A DNA stretch of 64,000 bases from Candidatus Phaeomarinobacter ectocarpi (GTDB lineage Bacteria; Pseudomonadota; Alphaproteobacteria; CGMCC-115125). The notes under the pieces were generated by a model. That model was not told the origin of the DNA, ran no database searches, and saw only the letters and a program-made list of their open reading frames with translations. Positions within the stretch are counted from its first letter, which is position 1, and every line of letters starts with the position of its first letter. Shown in pieces: positions 20,573 to 31,116 of the stretch. The translations under genes and the position numbers were made by a program. The stretch spans positions 1,301,274 through 1,365,273 of the forward strand of contig NZ_HG966617.1 in assembly GCF_000689395.1 (NCBI RefSeq), written 5' to 3'.

Positions 20573-21753
20573 TGGCCGGTCAGGCAGCTGAATTTGCATC
20601 ATCTGGATTGGGATTGGACGGAGCAGGTGCATTTGTTCTGGATGCTCTTCCGCACCCGGTTATGAAGGTCGGGCCGGATGGAATGGTGGCCTTTGTGAAT
20701 GCCGTGGGCGAGCAGTTTTTTGCAGCCGGCTCCAACATCATTCTTGGCAATCCGCCAAGTGACCTGGTGGCGTTTGGCAGCCCTTTGGTAGCCCTGATCA
20801 ATCAGGTTCAGGCAACCGGTGCATCCGTGACTGAGTACGGCGTCGGCATCGGTGGGCCCCGCATGGGTGAACGGGATGTTGATATTCAGGTCGCACCCAT
20901 TGTTGAAGAACCTGGGGCGGTTGTTGTGATGCTTCAAGAGCGAACCATTGCCCACAAAATGGACCGGCAACTCACACACAGAGGGGCCGCACGTTCTGTC
21001 ACGGGAATGGCGGCTGTGCTGGCACACGAGATCAAGAACCCGCTTTCGGGCATCCGCGGATCAGCTCAGTTGCTTGAAATGGGAGCGCAGCCAGAGGACA
21101 GGCACCTGACGCGATTGATCACAGAGGAAGTGGACCGAATCTGCAAGCTCGTCGACAGCATGGAGGTGTTTTCCGACAAGCGCCCCTTAGCTGCAGAGCC
21201 TGTGAACATCCACGAGGTCCTGGACCATGTGCGTAGGCTGGCAGGCACAGGCGTTGCCAAAGACATCAAGCTGACTGAGGAATATGACCCTTCACTTCCG
21301 CCGGTTCCCGGCTCGCGCGACCAGCTCGTTCAGGTTTTCCTGAACTTGGTCAAGAATGCAGCGGAAGCTGTTGACCCCGAAGATGGCGAAATTGTTGTCT
21401 CAACGGCGTATCGACCAGGTGTGCGGCTATCTATTCCTGGGAGTAGTGAGCGCGTGAGCCTGCCGCTCGAAGTGTGTGTGCGCGACAACGGTCCCGGTGT
21501 CCCGCCCGATTTACTCCCTCATCTGTTTGACCCATTCGTGACCACAAAGCCCACCGGAACCGGCCTCGGTTTGGCGCTGGTTGCCAAAATTGTGGGCGAC
21601 CATGGCGGCGTCATTGAATGCGACAGCATTCCGCGCCGCACTGTTTTCCGCGTGCTCCTCCCCATCAAGCGCGCAGCTATGAAAGACCCGTCTCTTGGCG
21701 CGAACAGTGATGTTCCCGTTTCGGGCGGCTTAGGAGAATCCGATGCCCAGTGA
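20572..21753 (+). CDS. ntrB: Nitrogen regulation sensor histidine kinase NtrB
   Basis: A 393-residue soluble sensor kinase that phosphorylates or dephosphorylates NtrC according to nitrogen status, under PII control in studied bacteria. An N-terminal PAS domain (~20-130, [19 protein letters not shown]) is followed by the H-box [18 protein letters not shown], the N-box [11 protein letters not shown], the G1 box [11 protein letters not shown] and the G2 box [14 protein letters not shown]. No membrane helix is seen, as expected. The final 11 bases overlap the start of ntrC. Confidence 0.96.
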   Translation: MAGQAAEFASSGLGLDGAGAFVLDALPHPVMKVGPDGMVAFVNAVGEQFFAAGSNIILGNPPSDLVAFGSPLVALINQVQATGASVTEYGVGIGGPRMGERDVDIQVAPIVEEPGAVVVMLQERTIAHKMDRQLTHRGAARSVTGMAAVLAHEIKNPLSGIRGSAQLLEMGAQPEDRHLTRLITEEVDRICKLVDSMEVFSDKRPLAAEPVNIHEVLDHVRRLAGTGVAKDIKLTEEYDPSLPPVPGSRDQLVQVFLNLVKNAAEAVDPEDGEIVVSTAYRPGVRLSIPGSSERVSLPLEVCVRDNGPGVPPDLLPHLFDPFVTTKPTGTGLGLALVAKIVGDHGGVIECDSIPRRTVFRVLLPIKRAAMKDPSLGANSDVPVSGGLGESDAQ

Positions 21754-23185
21754 AACGATCCTTATCGCGGATGATGACGGCGCCATCCGCACCGTGCTCA
21801 ATCAGGCGCTCGGCCGTGCGGGGTTCGATGTTCGCTCCACGGGCAATGCCTCGACACTGTGGCGTTGGGTGAACCAGGGCGAGGGCGACCTCATCATCAC
21901 CGATGTCGTGATGCCGGATGAGAATGCATTTGATCTCATTCCCAGGATCAAGAAACTACGACCGGAAATGCCGATCATCGTTATGAGTGCGCAAAACACG
22001 CTCATGACGGCCATCACTGCGGCCGAGCGCGGTGCTTACGAATACCTGCCTAAACCCTTTGATCTGAATGAGCTCACAGGCATCGTGCGCCGGGCGCTTT
22101 CGCAGCCGAAGGCGACGGCGCCCAAGCGCGACACAACCGAAGAAGAAGATCGGATTCCGCTCATCGGTCGTTCCGCCGCCATGCAGGAAATCTATCGGGT
22201 TATGGCGCGGCTTGTAGGCACCGACCTCACCGTCATGATCATCGGTGAAAGCGGGACCGGCAAGGAGCTGGTGGCCAAAGCGCTTCACGATTACGGCAAG
22301 CGTCGCAATGGACCATTTGTGGCTATCAATATGGCGGCGATTCCTCGGGAGTTGATCGAATCCGAACTGTTTGGCCATGAGAAAGGGTCTTTTACCGGCG
22401 CGAGTGGCAAAGGCATTGGCCGCTTTGAGCAGGCGGAAGGCGGCACTCTCTTTCTGGACGAGATTGGTGACATGCCGATGGATGCGCAAACCCGTCTGCT
22501 GCGTGTATTGCAGGAGGGCGAGTACACCACCGTCGGCGGCCGTTCGCCGATCAAGACTGACGTGCGCATCGTCGCGGCAACTAACCGCGATTTGCGGCAG
22601 CTGATAAACCAGGGCCTCTTCCGGGAAGACCTGTTCTATCGGTTGAATGTTGTCCCTATCCGATTGCCGCCACTGCGCGAGCGCTCGGAGGACATTCCCG
22701 ACCTGGTCCGGCACTTCCTTGCTCTCTGCGAAGAAGAGGGCCTGCCATCCAAAAGCATCGATAATTCTGCACTTGATCTGATGCGCAGACATCGCTGGCC
22801 AGGCAATGTGCGTGAACTGGAAAACATGGTTCGCCGTCTTGCTGCGCTCTACACGGAAGACACCATCACGTCAGAGGTCATCCAGACAGAACTGGCAGAG
22901 CCTTCTGTCTCTCATGAGTTGTCTGAAGTGGCTGAGGACGAAAATATGGGGGCCGCAATTGAACGGCATCTGCAGAGGTACTTTTCCGAGCATGGCGAGG
23001 CTCTTCCACCGCCGGGCCTCTACGACCGTATTCTCAAGGAGTTGGAGCGGCCATTGATCTCCATCTCGCTCGGGGCCACACGCGGCAACCAGATAAAGGC
23101 GGCGCATCTACTGGGCCTTAACCGCAACACCCTGCGCAAGAAGATCAGAGATCTCGATATTCAGGTGGTTCGCGGAATTCGCTAA
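21743..23185 (+). CDS. ntrC: Nitrogen regulation response regulator NtrC
   Basis: A 480-residue sigma54-dependent activator. The receiver domain (1-120) has the acidic pocket IADDDG and phospho-acceptor DVVMPD. The AAA+ domain (~145-370) has Walker A GESGTGKE, the sigma54-contact loop as GSFTGA (not the commoner GAFTGA), Walker [14 protein letters not shown], and the R-finger region. The C-terminal FIS-type HTH is [19 protein letters not shown]. It should drive nitrogen-starvation genes. Confidence 0.96.
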   Translation: MPSETILIADDDGAIRTVLNQALGRAGFDVRSTGNASTLWRWVNQGEGDLIITDVVMPDENAFDLIPRIKKLRPEMPIIVMSAQNTLMTAITAAERGAYEYLPKPFDLNELTGIVRRALSQPKATAPKRDTTEEEDRIPLIGRSAAMQEIYRVMARLVGTDLTVMIIGESGTGKELVAKALHDYGKRRNGPFVAINMAAIPRELIESELFGHEKGSFTGASGKGIGRFEQAEGGTLFLDEIGDMPMDAQTRLLRVLQEGEYTTVGGRSPIKTDVRIVAATNRDLRQLINQGLFREDLFYRLNVVPIRLPPLRERSEDIPDLVRHFLALCEEEGLPSKSIDNSALDLMRRHRWPGNVRELENMVRRLAALYTEDTITSEVIQTELAEPSVSHELSEVAEDENMGAAIERHLQRYFSEHGEALPPPGLYDRILKELERPLISISLGATRGNQIKAAHLLGLNRNTLRKKIRDLDIQVVRGIR

Positions 23186-23295
23186 TTAGAACAGAGCAGT
23201 AAGCACAAGTTCAACCTGTCGCATTCCAGCAACAATGTTGTTGATTTGCACCTGTTGCACGTCCACAATACCAAAGTGTTGCCGAACATCCGCCA

Positions 23296-23308
23296 GTGAC
23301 CGTGTCAC
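23296..23308. promoter_or_regulatory. Small palindrome upstream of ntrY
   Basis: GTGAC and GTCAC flank a three-base centre (CGT), 67 bases before the ntrY start, in the 189-base ntrC-ntrY spacer. The spacer also holds a direct repeat TTGCAC spaced nine bases apart near 23246-23260. Either could be an operator; no regulator can be named. Confidence 0.3.
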
Positions 23309-23374
23309 CTTGGCCTGTTTGGGCATCTCTGACTTTTGTGGAACCCGTAGCGGCAACTGAGGCGAATACGGACA

Positions 23375-25708
23375 ATGGCGTCCACAGGCTCGATGACGCA
23401 GCGCAAAGACAGCTACCGCACCGCGAGAGCGCGTGTGGGGTGGTGGCTCAAGCGCATCCAGTGGCCAACAATACTCGGCATCGGCCTGGCAATTGCTGCG
23501 GTTGTCAGCGGTACGGCCACCTACATCGCCCTCACGGGCGCTACCGATTTTGAGCCCACGCGCCTACAGGCCATCGGCTTGCTTCTTGTCAATCTGGCCA
23601 TTGTCCTCACTCTTTTGGCGCTGATCGCCTACCGCCTTGTGCGTCTTTGGATTGCCCGGCGGGCCGGCAGCGCAGGTGCCCGGCTGCATGTGCGCTTGGT
23701 TGCCATGTTCAGCTTCGTTGCGGTCATGCCCGCGATCATTGTTGCCGTGTTTGCGGCGACAACCTTGGACCGAAGCCTGGATTCCTGGTTCTCGGAGCGG
23801 ACGCGGACGATCATTGCCAATGCATCAACTGTGGCAGAGGCATATCTCAGCGAACATCAGCAAGTCTTGCGCGCCGATGCGCTGGCAATGGCGAATGACG
23901 TTAATCGCAGCGCATCTCTCTACATGTCGAACCGCCAACGTTTTCGTGAAGTGCTGACCACGCAAATAGCTCTGCGATCTCTTTCTGGCGGGTTCATCGC
24001 AAATTCCAATGGTCAGTTGTTGGAATATGCAGAGGGCTCGGCACAGACGCGCATTGCTCCGCCGTCGCCGGAAACACTTAATGAGCTGGGCGAAGGTGAA
24101 GTGCACCTCATTGCCAGCGAGGGCGGTGATCAGGTCCAAGCGTTGGTGCGTCTCTCCAGCTTTGATGACGCGTTTCTTCTGGTTTTCCGCATCGTCGATG
24201 CTCGAGTGATTGATCATCTTGCAAGAACGCGAACCGCCGCAGCGGAGTATGCCAACCTGGAGAGCCGCCGTTATACCGTGCAGCTGACCTTTGCCCTGAT
24301 CTACGTCATCGTGGCACTGCTGGTATTGCTTGCCGCGATCTGGTTGGGCCTGTGGGCCGCCAATCGCATGGTCGCACCCATCGGCGAACTTGTGGGTGCG
24401 GCCGAGCGCGTATCCGATGGCGACCTGACTACTCGGGTTGAGGTAGCCAATGACGCAGATGAAATCACAGCGCTTGGCCGAACATTCAATCGCATGACCG
24501 GGCAGTTGCAAAGTCAGCGCAATGAACTGATGGAAGCAAACCACCAGTTGGACCGACGTCGCCGGTTTACGGAAACGGTTTTGTCCGGCGTGAGTGCGGG
24601 CGTGATCGGGCTTGACGCCAAAGGGCGCATTGACCTCGTTAACCGCAGCTGCCTGAATTTGCTTGGTCGCACGCGTGACGAGCTTGTGGGTCAGCCGCTT
24701 GTGGCGACGATACCCGAAACGGCGATCTATGTTCGACAGGCCATGGCCCGCAACGACAGACCGTCGGAAGGTCAGATTACGTTGGAACAGGAAGACGGCA
24801 GTGAGCGGACGTTGACTGTCCGTGTGGCGTCGGAAAAATCCGGCGACGGATCACATGGCTATGTGGTGACGCTTGATGACATTTCCGAGCTGGTATCTGC
24901 GCAGCGCGCGTCTGCCTGGGCGGACATTGCTCGCCGCATCGCGCATGAAATCAAGAACCCTCTGACACCCATTCAGCTCTCTGCCGAGCGGCTAAAACGT
25001 AAATACGGCAAACACATTGAAAATGATCCCGAAGTGTTTGAGCAATGCACCAACACAATCATCCGCCAGGTCGGTGATCTTGGCCGAATGGTGGATGAGT
25101 TTTCGTCATTCGCGCGTATGCCAACTGCTGTCATGGCGCGGGCTGATATCGGAGAGCTCGCGAGGGAGGCCGTGTTCCTGCAACGTGTGGCCGCACCCCA
25201 TATCGAGTTTGACGTCGAGGGTGCGGAGGCACCTATCTGGGTGGAATGTGATCGTCGCCTGATCGGCCAAGCGCTCACAAATCTGATCAAGAACGCATCT
25301 GAGGCCATTCAATCGCGCCACCAGGCTGAAGGCTCCGAGCCGGAAGCAGGCGAGGACCGTATTGTTGTGTCCCTCGATGACAGCGCCGAGATGATTTCGC
25401 TCAGCGTGGCTGATACCGGCATTGGATTGCCGCGTGGCGAACGCTACCGACTGCTGGAGCCCTATGTAACGCACCGTGACAAAGGTACAGGCCTTGGCCT
25501 CGCGATTGTGAAGAAGATCATGGAAGACCATTCCGGCAACCTGCTGCTGGAAGATGCGCCATGGGTTGCTGACGGTGGTCATGGCGCCAGCATTCGCCTG
25601 CTGCTTCCGCGTACCCAGGCGACCGAGAACGATCAATCTACGAATGAAGTTGAAATCAACGATGATGCAGAAGTCCCATTCGGGCAAAGCGCATCTATGT
25701 CTGATTAA
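23375..25708 (+). CDS. ntrY: Sensor histidine kinase NtrY
   Basis: A 777-residue membrane histidine kinase. Three N-terminal helices (~30-50, ~70-95, ~105-130) precede a periplasmic stretch of about 165 residues and a further helix (FALIYVIVALLVLLAAIW, ~310-330). HAMP (~335-390), PAS (~405-510), the H-box [19 protein letters not shown] and an ATPase domain with TGLGLAIVKKI follow. NtrY in this class senses redox or nitrogen conditions and phosphorylates NtrX. ATG 23375 is taken; ATG 23393 is possible. It has its own 189-base upstream spacer, so it may not depend on the ntrBC promoter. Confidence 0.95.
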   Translation: MASTGSMTQRKDSYRTARARVGWWLKRIQWPTILGIGLAIAAVVSGTATYIALTGATDFEPTRLQAIGLLLVNLAIVLTLLALIAYRLVRLWIARRAGSAGARLHVRLVAMFSFVAVMPAIIVAVFAATTLDRSLDSWFSERTRTIIANASTVAEAYLSEHQQVLRADALAMANDVNRSASLYMSNRQRFREVLTTQIALRSLSGGFIANSNGQLLEYAEGSAQTRIAPPSPETLNELGEGEVHLIASEGGDQVQALVRLSSFDDAFLLVFRIVDARVIDHLARTRTAAAEYANLESRRYTVQLTFALIYVIVALLVLLAAIWLGLWAANRMVAPIGELVGAAERVSDGDLTTRVEVANDADEITALGRTFNRMTGQLQSQRNELMEANHQLDRRRRFTETVLSGVSAGVIGLDAKGRIDLVNRSCLNLLGRTRDELVGQPLVATIPETAIYVRQAMARNDRPSEGQITLEQEDGSERTLTVRVASEKSGDGSHGYVVTLDDISELVSAQRASAWADIARRIAHEIKNPLTPIQLSAERLKRKYGKHIENDPEVFEQCTNTIIRQVGDLGRMVDEFSSFARMPTAVMARADIGELAREAVFLQRVAAPHIEFDVEGAEAPIWVECDRRLIGQALTNLIKNASEAIQSRHQAEGSEPEAGEDRIVVSLDDSAEMISLSVADTGIGLPRGERYRLLEPYVTHRDKGTGLGLAIVKKIMEDHSGNLLLEDAPWVADGGHGASIRLLLPRTQATENDQSTNEVEINDDAEVPFGQSASMSD

Positions 25709-25729
25709 GAGTGTTGGAGAGTTAGACTT

Positions 25730-27124
25730 ATGGCGTCAGATATACTCATTGTTGATGATGAGCTCGACATTCGGGAGCTTATGGCTGGCATCCTGGATGA
25801 TGAAGGCTATGAAACACGCCTTGCAGGCAACAGCGATGAAACGCTGAAGGCAGTTCAGGCCCGTGTGCCGCGCATGGTTCTGCTGGATGTCTGGTTGCAG
25901 GGCAGCCGCATGGACGGCCTGGATTTACTGGATGCCATCAAGGAAAAACACCCGGACCTTCCTGTGGTTGTCATTTCTGGCCACGGCAATGTGGAAACTG
26001 CCGTAACGGCCATCAAGAAGGGTGCCTATGATTACATCGAAAAACCTTTCAAGGCAGATCGTCTTGTCCTGATCGTTCAGCGCGCAATCGAAGCGTCAAA
26101 GCTGAAGCGGGAAAACGAGCAGCTTCGCCAGCGAACCGGTGACGAAGCTGAGCTTGTGGGTGTGTCGTCGGGCGTCAATCAGTTGCGGCAGATGGTGGAT
26201 CGGATTGCGCCGACAAACAGCCGGGTGCTGATCAGTGGGCCATCAGGGTCTGGCAAGGAAGTAGTGGCGCGAATGCTTCATGCCCGCTCGCTTCGTTCGG
26301 GCGGAAGTTTTGTGGCGATCAACGCTGCAACCATGTCTCCGGACCGCATGGAGGAAGAGCTCTTTGGGACGGAAGCCGACGCAGGCCGTGCGGCCAAGGT
26401 TGGCGTGTTTGAGCAGGCTCATAAGGGGACTTTGTTCCTCGATGAAGTCGCCGACATGCCGCTCGAGACCCAGGGTAAAATTCTGCGCGTTCTGGTTGAC
26501 CAGACATTTGAACGTGTCGGAGGCGGTCCGCGCGTGCAGGTTGATGTGCGTGTGGTGTCGTCATCAAGCCGTGACCTGACCACGGAGATTGCTGCCGGGC
26601 GCTTCCGGGAGGATTTGTATCACCGGCTCAATGTTGTGCCGATTTCCGTTCCCGCATTGTCAGAACGCCGGGAGGACATTCCGCTCCTTGCGGAACACTT
26701 CATGGAGCACATCGCCAATTCAACCGGTCTTTCAGTCCGCAAGATTGGTGAAGATGCACTTGCCGCCCTGCAGGCACATGACTGGCCCGGCAATGTGCGC
26801 CAATTACGAAACAACATCGAGCGCCTGCTGATCCTCGCTTCCGGTGAAAAGGAAGGGGCCATCACGGCCGACATGTTGCCGTCTGAAGTTGCCCGAACCA
26901 CACCCCAGGTAGGTGAGGGTGAAGCAGGGCAGAACATAATGGCATTGCCATTGCGCGAAGCACGGGAGAGTTTTGAGCGCCAATATCTGCTTGCACAGAT
27001 CAGGCGTTTTGGGGGCAATATCTCTCGTACGGCTGCCTTTATCGGGATGGAACGCTCAGCGCTTCATCGCAAGTTGAAGTCTTTGGGAGTAACAACTTCA
27101 AACAGGTCCGAACTGAGCGCCTGA
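25730..27124 (+). CDS. ntrX: Response regulator NtrX
   Basis: A 464-residue NtrC-like regulator partnered with NtrY. The receiver (1-120) shows IVDDELDIRE and phospho-acceptor LLDVWLQGSRMDG. The AAA+ region has a Walker A-like GPSGSGKE and a Walker B-like GTLFLDEVADMP, but the GAFTGA loop expected after ELFG is missing; the sequence there reads GTEADAGRAAKVG. Loss of this loop is known for NtrX and suggests action without sigma54. The C-terminal FIS HTH (ISRTAAFIGMERSALHRKL) is intact. Confidence 0.95.
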   Translation: MASDILIVDDELDIRELMAGILDDEGYETRLAGNSDETLKAVQARVPRMVLLDVWLQGSRMDGLDLLDAIKEKHPDLPVVVISGHGNVETAVTAIKKGAYDYIEKPFKADRLVLIVQRAIEASKLKRENEQLRQRTGDEAELVGVSSGVNQLRQMVDRIAPTNSRVLISGPSGSGKEVVARMLHARSLRSGGSFVAINAATMSPDRMEEELFGTEADAGRAAKVGVFEQAHKGTLFLDEVADMPLETQGKILRVLVDQTFERVGGGPRVQVDVRVVSSSSRDLTTEIAAGRFREDLYHRLNVVPISVPALSERREDIPLLAEHFMEHIANSTGLSVRKIGEDALAALQAHDWPGNVRQLRNNIERLLILASGEKEGAITADMLPSEVARTTPQVGEGEAGQNIMALPLREARESFERQYLLAQIRRFGGNISRTAAFIGMERSALHRKLKSLGVTTSNRSELSA

Positions 27125-27181
27125 TACTGCGACACATTTCATCTCAATTCTTCCAGAACGAAGCCGCATAAGGGCTACCCC

Positions 27182-28558
27182 ATGAAAGTTATCGTTTGTG
27201 GCGCAGGGCAGGTTGGTTCCGGCATCGCGCGGCAGCTCTCCAACGAGCATAACGATGTAACCGTCATCGATAATTCGCCGGATCTCATTCAGCAGATGGC
27301 GGACAATCTTGATGTGCGCACTGTGGTTGGATACGCGTCTCATCCTGATGTCCTTGAACGCGCCGGCGCCCGGGAAGCAGACATGGTGATCGCGGTGACG
27401 TTTGCGGATGAGGTCAACATGGTGGCCTGCCAGGTTGCACATTCGATCTTCAATGTTCCCACCAAGATTGCCCGCATCCGCGCCCAGAGTTATCTGCGCC
27501 CCATGTGGCAGGATCTGTTCACGCGCGATCATATGCCCATCGATGTGATCATTTCACCCGAACTTGAGGTCGGCCGTGATGTTATGCGGCGGCTTGAAAT
27601 GCCCGGTGCCTTGGAAGCCATTCCGTTCGGCGATACGCACATCACGTTCCTGGGAATTGCACTGGAAGATGATTGCCCAGTCGTGAATACGCCTCTGCGC
27701 CAGCTCACCGAGCTGTTTCCGGATCTCAATGCTGTGGTCACAGGTATTCAACGCGGCGAGAGGCTTTTCGTGCCGGACTCAGAAGACCAGATGATGGTCG
27801 GCGATGTCGCTTATGTTGTGACCGATACGACCCAAAGCGCACGCGTACTATCGCTCTTTGGTCATGAGGAACAGGCTGCACGCCGTGTTGTGATTGTCGG
27901 CGCCGGCAACATCGGCAGGCATGTGGCGGCTGAGCTTGAAAACTCACACACCAGTGTGAAAGTCAAAATAATTGAAGCTGACAAAGAAAAAGCCGTGCTG
28001 GCCGCTGACGAGCTATCCAGGACCGTCGTGCTGAATGGTGACGCACTTGATGAAGAAGTGTTGCGTGAAGCAGGGGCCAGTCAGGCAGAAACAATCCTGG
28101 CGCTTACCAATGACGATAAGGTCAATATTCTGAGTTGCGTGATGGCCAAGCAACTCGGGTGCGAGCGTTCAGTGTCTCTGATCAACAATCGCGGTTATTC
28201 CGGTTTGATCAATCCCATGGGTGTCGACGCATTCGTCAACCCGCGCGCTACCACTGTCTCAACAGTGCTCCGTCATGTGAGGCGTGGGCGTATCCGCGGC
28301 GTATCTTCTGTACAGGATGGCAAGGCAGAGGTGATTGAAGCCGAGGCTCTTGCGACATCGACACTTGTCGGGCGCCCACTGAGAGATGCAGATTTGCCGT
28401 CAGGCATTCGACTTGGTGCTGTTCTGCGCGGAACAGAAGTCATCGTACCGCGTGGTGACACGGAAATTCAGGCCGGCGACCGCGTCATCATTTTTGCCAT
28501 GGCGGATGAAGTTCGACGCGTGGAACGCATGTTCCGTGTGAGCATTGAGTTCTTCTAG
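27182..28558 (+). CDS. trkA: Trk system potassium uptake protein TrkA
   Basis: A 458-residue peripheral membrane protein with two tandem RCK units: NAD-binding Rossmann folds at ~1-130 (MKVIVCGAGQVGSGIARQL) and ~230-350 (VVIVGAGNIGRHVAAEL), each followed by a TrkA-C domain (~140-225 and ~370-455). It gates the TrkH channel encoded next. ATG 27182 lies 57 bases after ntrX; co-transcription of ntrYX with trkA is common in this class. Confidence 0.96.
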   Translation: MKVIVCGAGQVGSGIARQLSNEHNDVTVIDNSPDLIQQMADNLDVRTVVGYASHPDVLERAGAREADMVIAVTFADEVNMVACQVAHSIFNVPTKIARIRAQSYLRPMWQDLFTRDHMPIDVIISPELEVGRDVMRRLEMPGALEAIPFGDTHITFLGIALEDDCPVVNTPLRQLTELFPDLNAVVTGIQRGERLFVPDSEDQMMVGDVAYVVTDTTQSARVLSLFGHEEQAARRVVIVGAGNIGRHVAAELENSHTSVKVKIIEADKEKAVLAADELSRTVVLNGDALDEEVLREAGASQAETILALTNDDKVNILSCVMAKQLGCERSVSLINNRGYSGLINPMGVDAFVNPRATTVSTVLRHVRRGRIRGVSSVQDGKAEVIEAEALATSTLVGRPLRDADLPSGIRLGAVLRGTEVIVPRGDTEIQAGDRVIIFAMADEVRRVERMFRVSIEFF

Positions 28559-28581
28559 CGCACTCGGCGGAAAGCCTTTTC

Positions 28582-30051
28582 ATGTTTGCCATTATCGGCA
28601 TTGTTCTCGCAGCTTCTCTTTCGGTGATTGCGCTCGCGCATTTGCTGCCGGTGCTTGTTGCAGTATCAACGGGCAACAATGAACAGGCGATTGTATTTGC
28701 CATGACCGGGCTCCTTACGGCGTTTATTGCCGGTGCCCTGGGGTTTGCAACGGGCGGGCAGAAACATCGACCAGTGGTTGCTGAAAGGCTGACCGCGCTT
28801 TCCATTGTCTGGCTGATTGTGCCCGGCTTTGCCGCCATCGCTTTTGTCGGGGTTGACCCAAAGGCGCTTTACGTTGACGCCTATTTTGATGCCGTGTCCG
28901 CATTGACGACGACGGGGTCCGTCTCGCTGATCAATGAGATGTCGTCTGCCCCCGCTGTCATGATTTGGCGCGCGACCCTGCAATGGATCGGCGGGTATGC
29001 AACGCTTCTGATGTCAATGCTCGTGCTTGCGCAGCTTGGTCTTGCGGGATTGTCACTACGCCGGGCCCCCATTCCCCCGGGCGATACGTCTGGACCCTTT
29101 GGGCGCTATTGGCCGGCCATGCTGGCGCTGGGTCTGGTATATGGCAGCGTGACCTTGGCCGGTGTCATTGGTCTGCTGGTGGGCGGCATGGCGTTGGTGC
29201 CTGCCATTGGCCTGGCTTTCTCTGCCGCAGCGACAGGCGGCCTGATGCCCAATGGGGGCACGCTGGTTGCGTCGGTCAGCGTGTTTTCCGGGATTGTTGT
29301 TGCGACGCTATTGTTGCTTGGTGCCACAAACTATCTGCGTCACGCAGGGCTGGTTAGAAGATCACCGCGCACCTATTGGGGTGATCCTGAATTCCGGTAC
29401 ATGGTCCTCGGCATCACCGTTGGCGGTATTGTGCTTGCAGGCCTTGTTGCGATCACGTCGGGAGCAAGTCTTCCGCTGATAAACGCGATCATGTGGGTGC
29501 TGTCTCTACTCTCAACATCAGCATTTGCAGTTGATGAAGCTGGCTTTGGCAGCATCCCGCTTCTCGTTGCTCTCACAGTTGTGTTTGTTGGTGGCAGCAC
29601 AATGTCGACAGCTGGCGGGCTGAAGCTCATGCGCATTGCGATACTGATGAAACAGGGGTCTCGGGAGATTGCCAGACTGTCTCACCCACATGGCATTGTA
29701 CATACTGATTTTGGTGGTCGCTCTTTCACCATGCCCTTGATGCGTGGTGTGTGGACCATGTTTGTGTTGATGCTGGTCTTTGCTTTGCTGGCCGCTCTCG
29801 CCCTGACGGTTCTGGGCGTTCCCTTCGAGCACGCGATCACCGCCTCAATCGGCGCACTCACCAACGCAGGGCCAGTGCTGGGATTTGCCACCGGTGGTGA
29901 CGGTCTTCCTATCGGTATCGGCACTTCAGAGGTCTACGCGTCCATGCCTGCCACAGCAAAGCTGGTATTGAGCCTCGCAATGGTCGCGGGCCGTGTGGAG
30001 CTTCTGGCGTTCGTGGGTGTTGTAACTGCCTTTACAACACAGGACAGCTAG
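28582..30051 (+). CDS. trkH: TrkH-family potassium channel subunit
   Basis: A 489-residue, highly hydrophobic protein of about ten to twelve helices built of four channel-like repeats. The P-loop-like segments can be seen as SALTTTGSVSL, SAAATGGLMP, SLLSTSAFAVD and GALTNAGPVLGF. The first has the Gly of the potassium filter; the third has Ala in place of the usual Gly. It lies 23 bases after trkA, so the pair is one transport unit. Somewhat divergent from E. coli TrkH. Confidence 0.92.
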   Translation: MFAIIGIVLAASLSVIALAHLLPVLVAVSTGNNEQAIVFAMTGLLTAFIAGALGFATGGQKHRPVVAERLTALSIVWLIVPGFAAIAFVGVDPKALYVDAYFDAVSALTTTGSVSLINEMSSAPAVMIWRATLQWIGGYATLLMSMLVLAQLGLAGLSLRRAPIPPGDTSGPFGRYWPAMLALGLVYGSVTLAGVIGLLVGGMALVPAIGLAFSAAATGGLMPNGGTLVASVSVFSGIVVATLLLLGATNYLRHAGLVRRSPRTYWGDPEFRYMVLGITVGGIVLAGLVAITSGASLPLINAIMWVLSLLSTSAFAVDEAGFGSIPLLVALTVVFVGGSTMSTAGGLKLMRIAILMKQGSREIARLSHPHGIVHTDFGGRSFTMPLMRGVWTMFVLMLVFALLAALALTVLGVPFEHAITASIGALTNAGPVLGFATGGDGLPIGIGTSEVYASMPATAKLVLSLAMVAGRVELLAFVGVVTAFTTQDS

Positions 30052-30060
30052 GGCGCATTT

Positions 30061-30954
30061 ATGAGCCGCATTGCCTTTGTCAAAGATGCCCGAAATCCCG
30101 GTTCATACGTGCCGCGCGATAGAGCTGGTGTCTCCATCGAGGACCGCGGATTCCTGTTTTCCGACAGTATTTACGAAGTCTGTGAAGTGCGGGACGGCGG
30201 GCTTGTTGACGAGCAGCGGCACCTCGATCGGTATGTGGCATCACTCAATGCGTTGAGTCTGGCGTCGCCCATGCCTATCCGTAGCCTTCAGCTTGTGTTG
30301 CGCGAAACAATTCGGCGCAATCATGTCCGCAATGGGGTGTTGTATTTTCAGGTAACCCGCGGTGCCGCCAGACGCGACCATGCCTTCCCGGACCCGCCGG
30401 TGCAGGCGACACTCACGGTATTTGTTACACCCGTTAACACGACCGTCCGCGATGCCAGAGCGGCCGCAGGTGTTGAAGTGAAGACGCTGCCGGATGATAG
30501 GTGGACGCGGCGCGACATTAAATCCACCAGCCTGCTGCCAAATGTTCTCGCCAAACAGGCAGCGCGCGAGGCCGGCGCTTACGAGGCTTGGCTGGTGGAC
30601 AAAGCAGGGTTCATTACGGAGGGGTCATCGACGAATGCGTGGATCGTGACGGACACGGGAACAATTGTTACGCGCCCATTGAGTGAGGACATTCTACCGG
30701 GCATCAGTCGCAGCATTGTTCTTGATGCCGCAGCATCGTTACAAATCCCCGTCGAGGAGCGTGTGTTTACCGTTGCTGAGGCAAAGGCAGCAGCAGAAGC
30801 ATTTCTATCCAGCTCCTCAGCTGTCCTTTTTCCTGTTGTGGGTATTGATGGAGTGGCAGTCGGCGGCGGCGAGGCAGGTCCTGTGACACTTCGTCTGCGT
30901 GCATTTTCGCGCGCCATTTCGCAAGTTTCTGGCGCGCAGTTGCCCAGCATTTAG
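30061..30954 (+). CDS. dat: D-amino acid aminotransferase (class IV PLP enzyme)
   Basis: A 297-residue fold-type IV aminotransferase. N-terminal VSIEDRGFLFSDSIYEVCEV, the PLP Lys in IKSTSLLPNVLAKQAARE, and ITEGSSTNAWIV with the phosphate-binding loop fit D-alanine/branched-chain class IV enzymes. D-amino acid transaminases make D-Ala and D-Glu for peptidoglycan; a branched-chain or 4-amino-4-deoxychorismate role is less likely but possible. It starts nine bases after trkH and precedes hfq, a conserved arrangement. Confidence 0.9.
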   Translation: MSRIAFVKDARNPGSYVPRDRAGVSIEDRGFLFSDSIYEVCEVRDGGLVDEQRHLDRYVASLNALSLASPMPIRSLQLVLRETIRRNHVRNGVLYFQVTRGAARRDHAFPDPPVQATLTVFVTPVNTTVRDARAAAGVEVKTLPDDRWTRRDIKSTSLLPNVLAKQAAREAGAYEAWLVDKAGFITEGSSTNAWIVTDTGTIVTRPLSEDILPGISRSIVLDAAASLQIPVEERVFTVAEAKAAAEAFLSSSSAVLFPVVGIDGVAVGGGEAGPVTLRLRAFSRAISQVSGAQLPSI

Positions 30955-31116
30955 GCAAAATGGTCGATTGCCACGAATTTGCCCTTGTTCCGCAAGAAAA
31001 CTGTATCAAATGATTGCTACGTAAAGGCAGAAGTGAGTCTAGGTTCTCTAGAGCGTCGACCTCGACCGTGAGCGCGACGCAAGTGCATACAACAAGAAAA
31101 AAGAAAGGCCAGTCAC

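Noticed and set aside
23246-23260. NtrC binding site in the ntrC-ntrY spacer
   Set aside because: The TTGCAC repeats are direct, not inverted, and do not match the TGCACC-N5-GGTGCA form.
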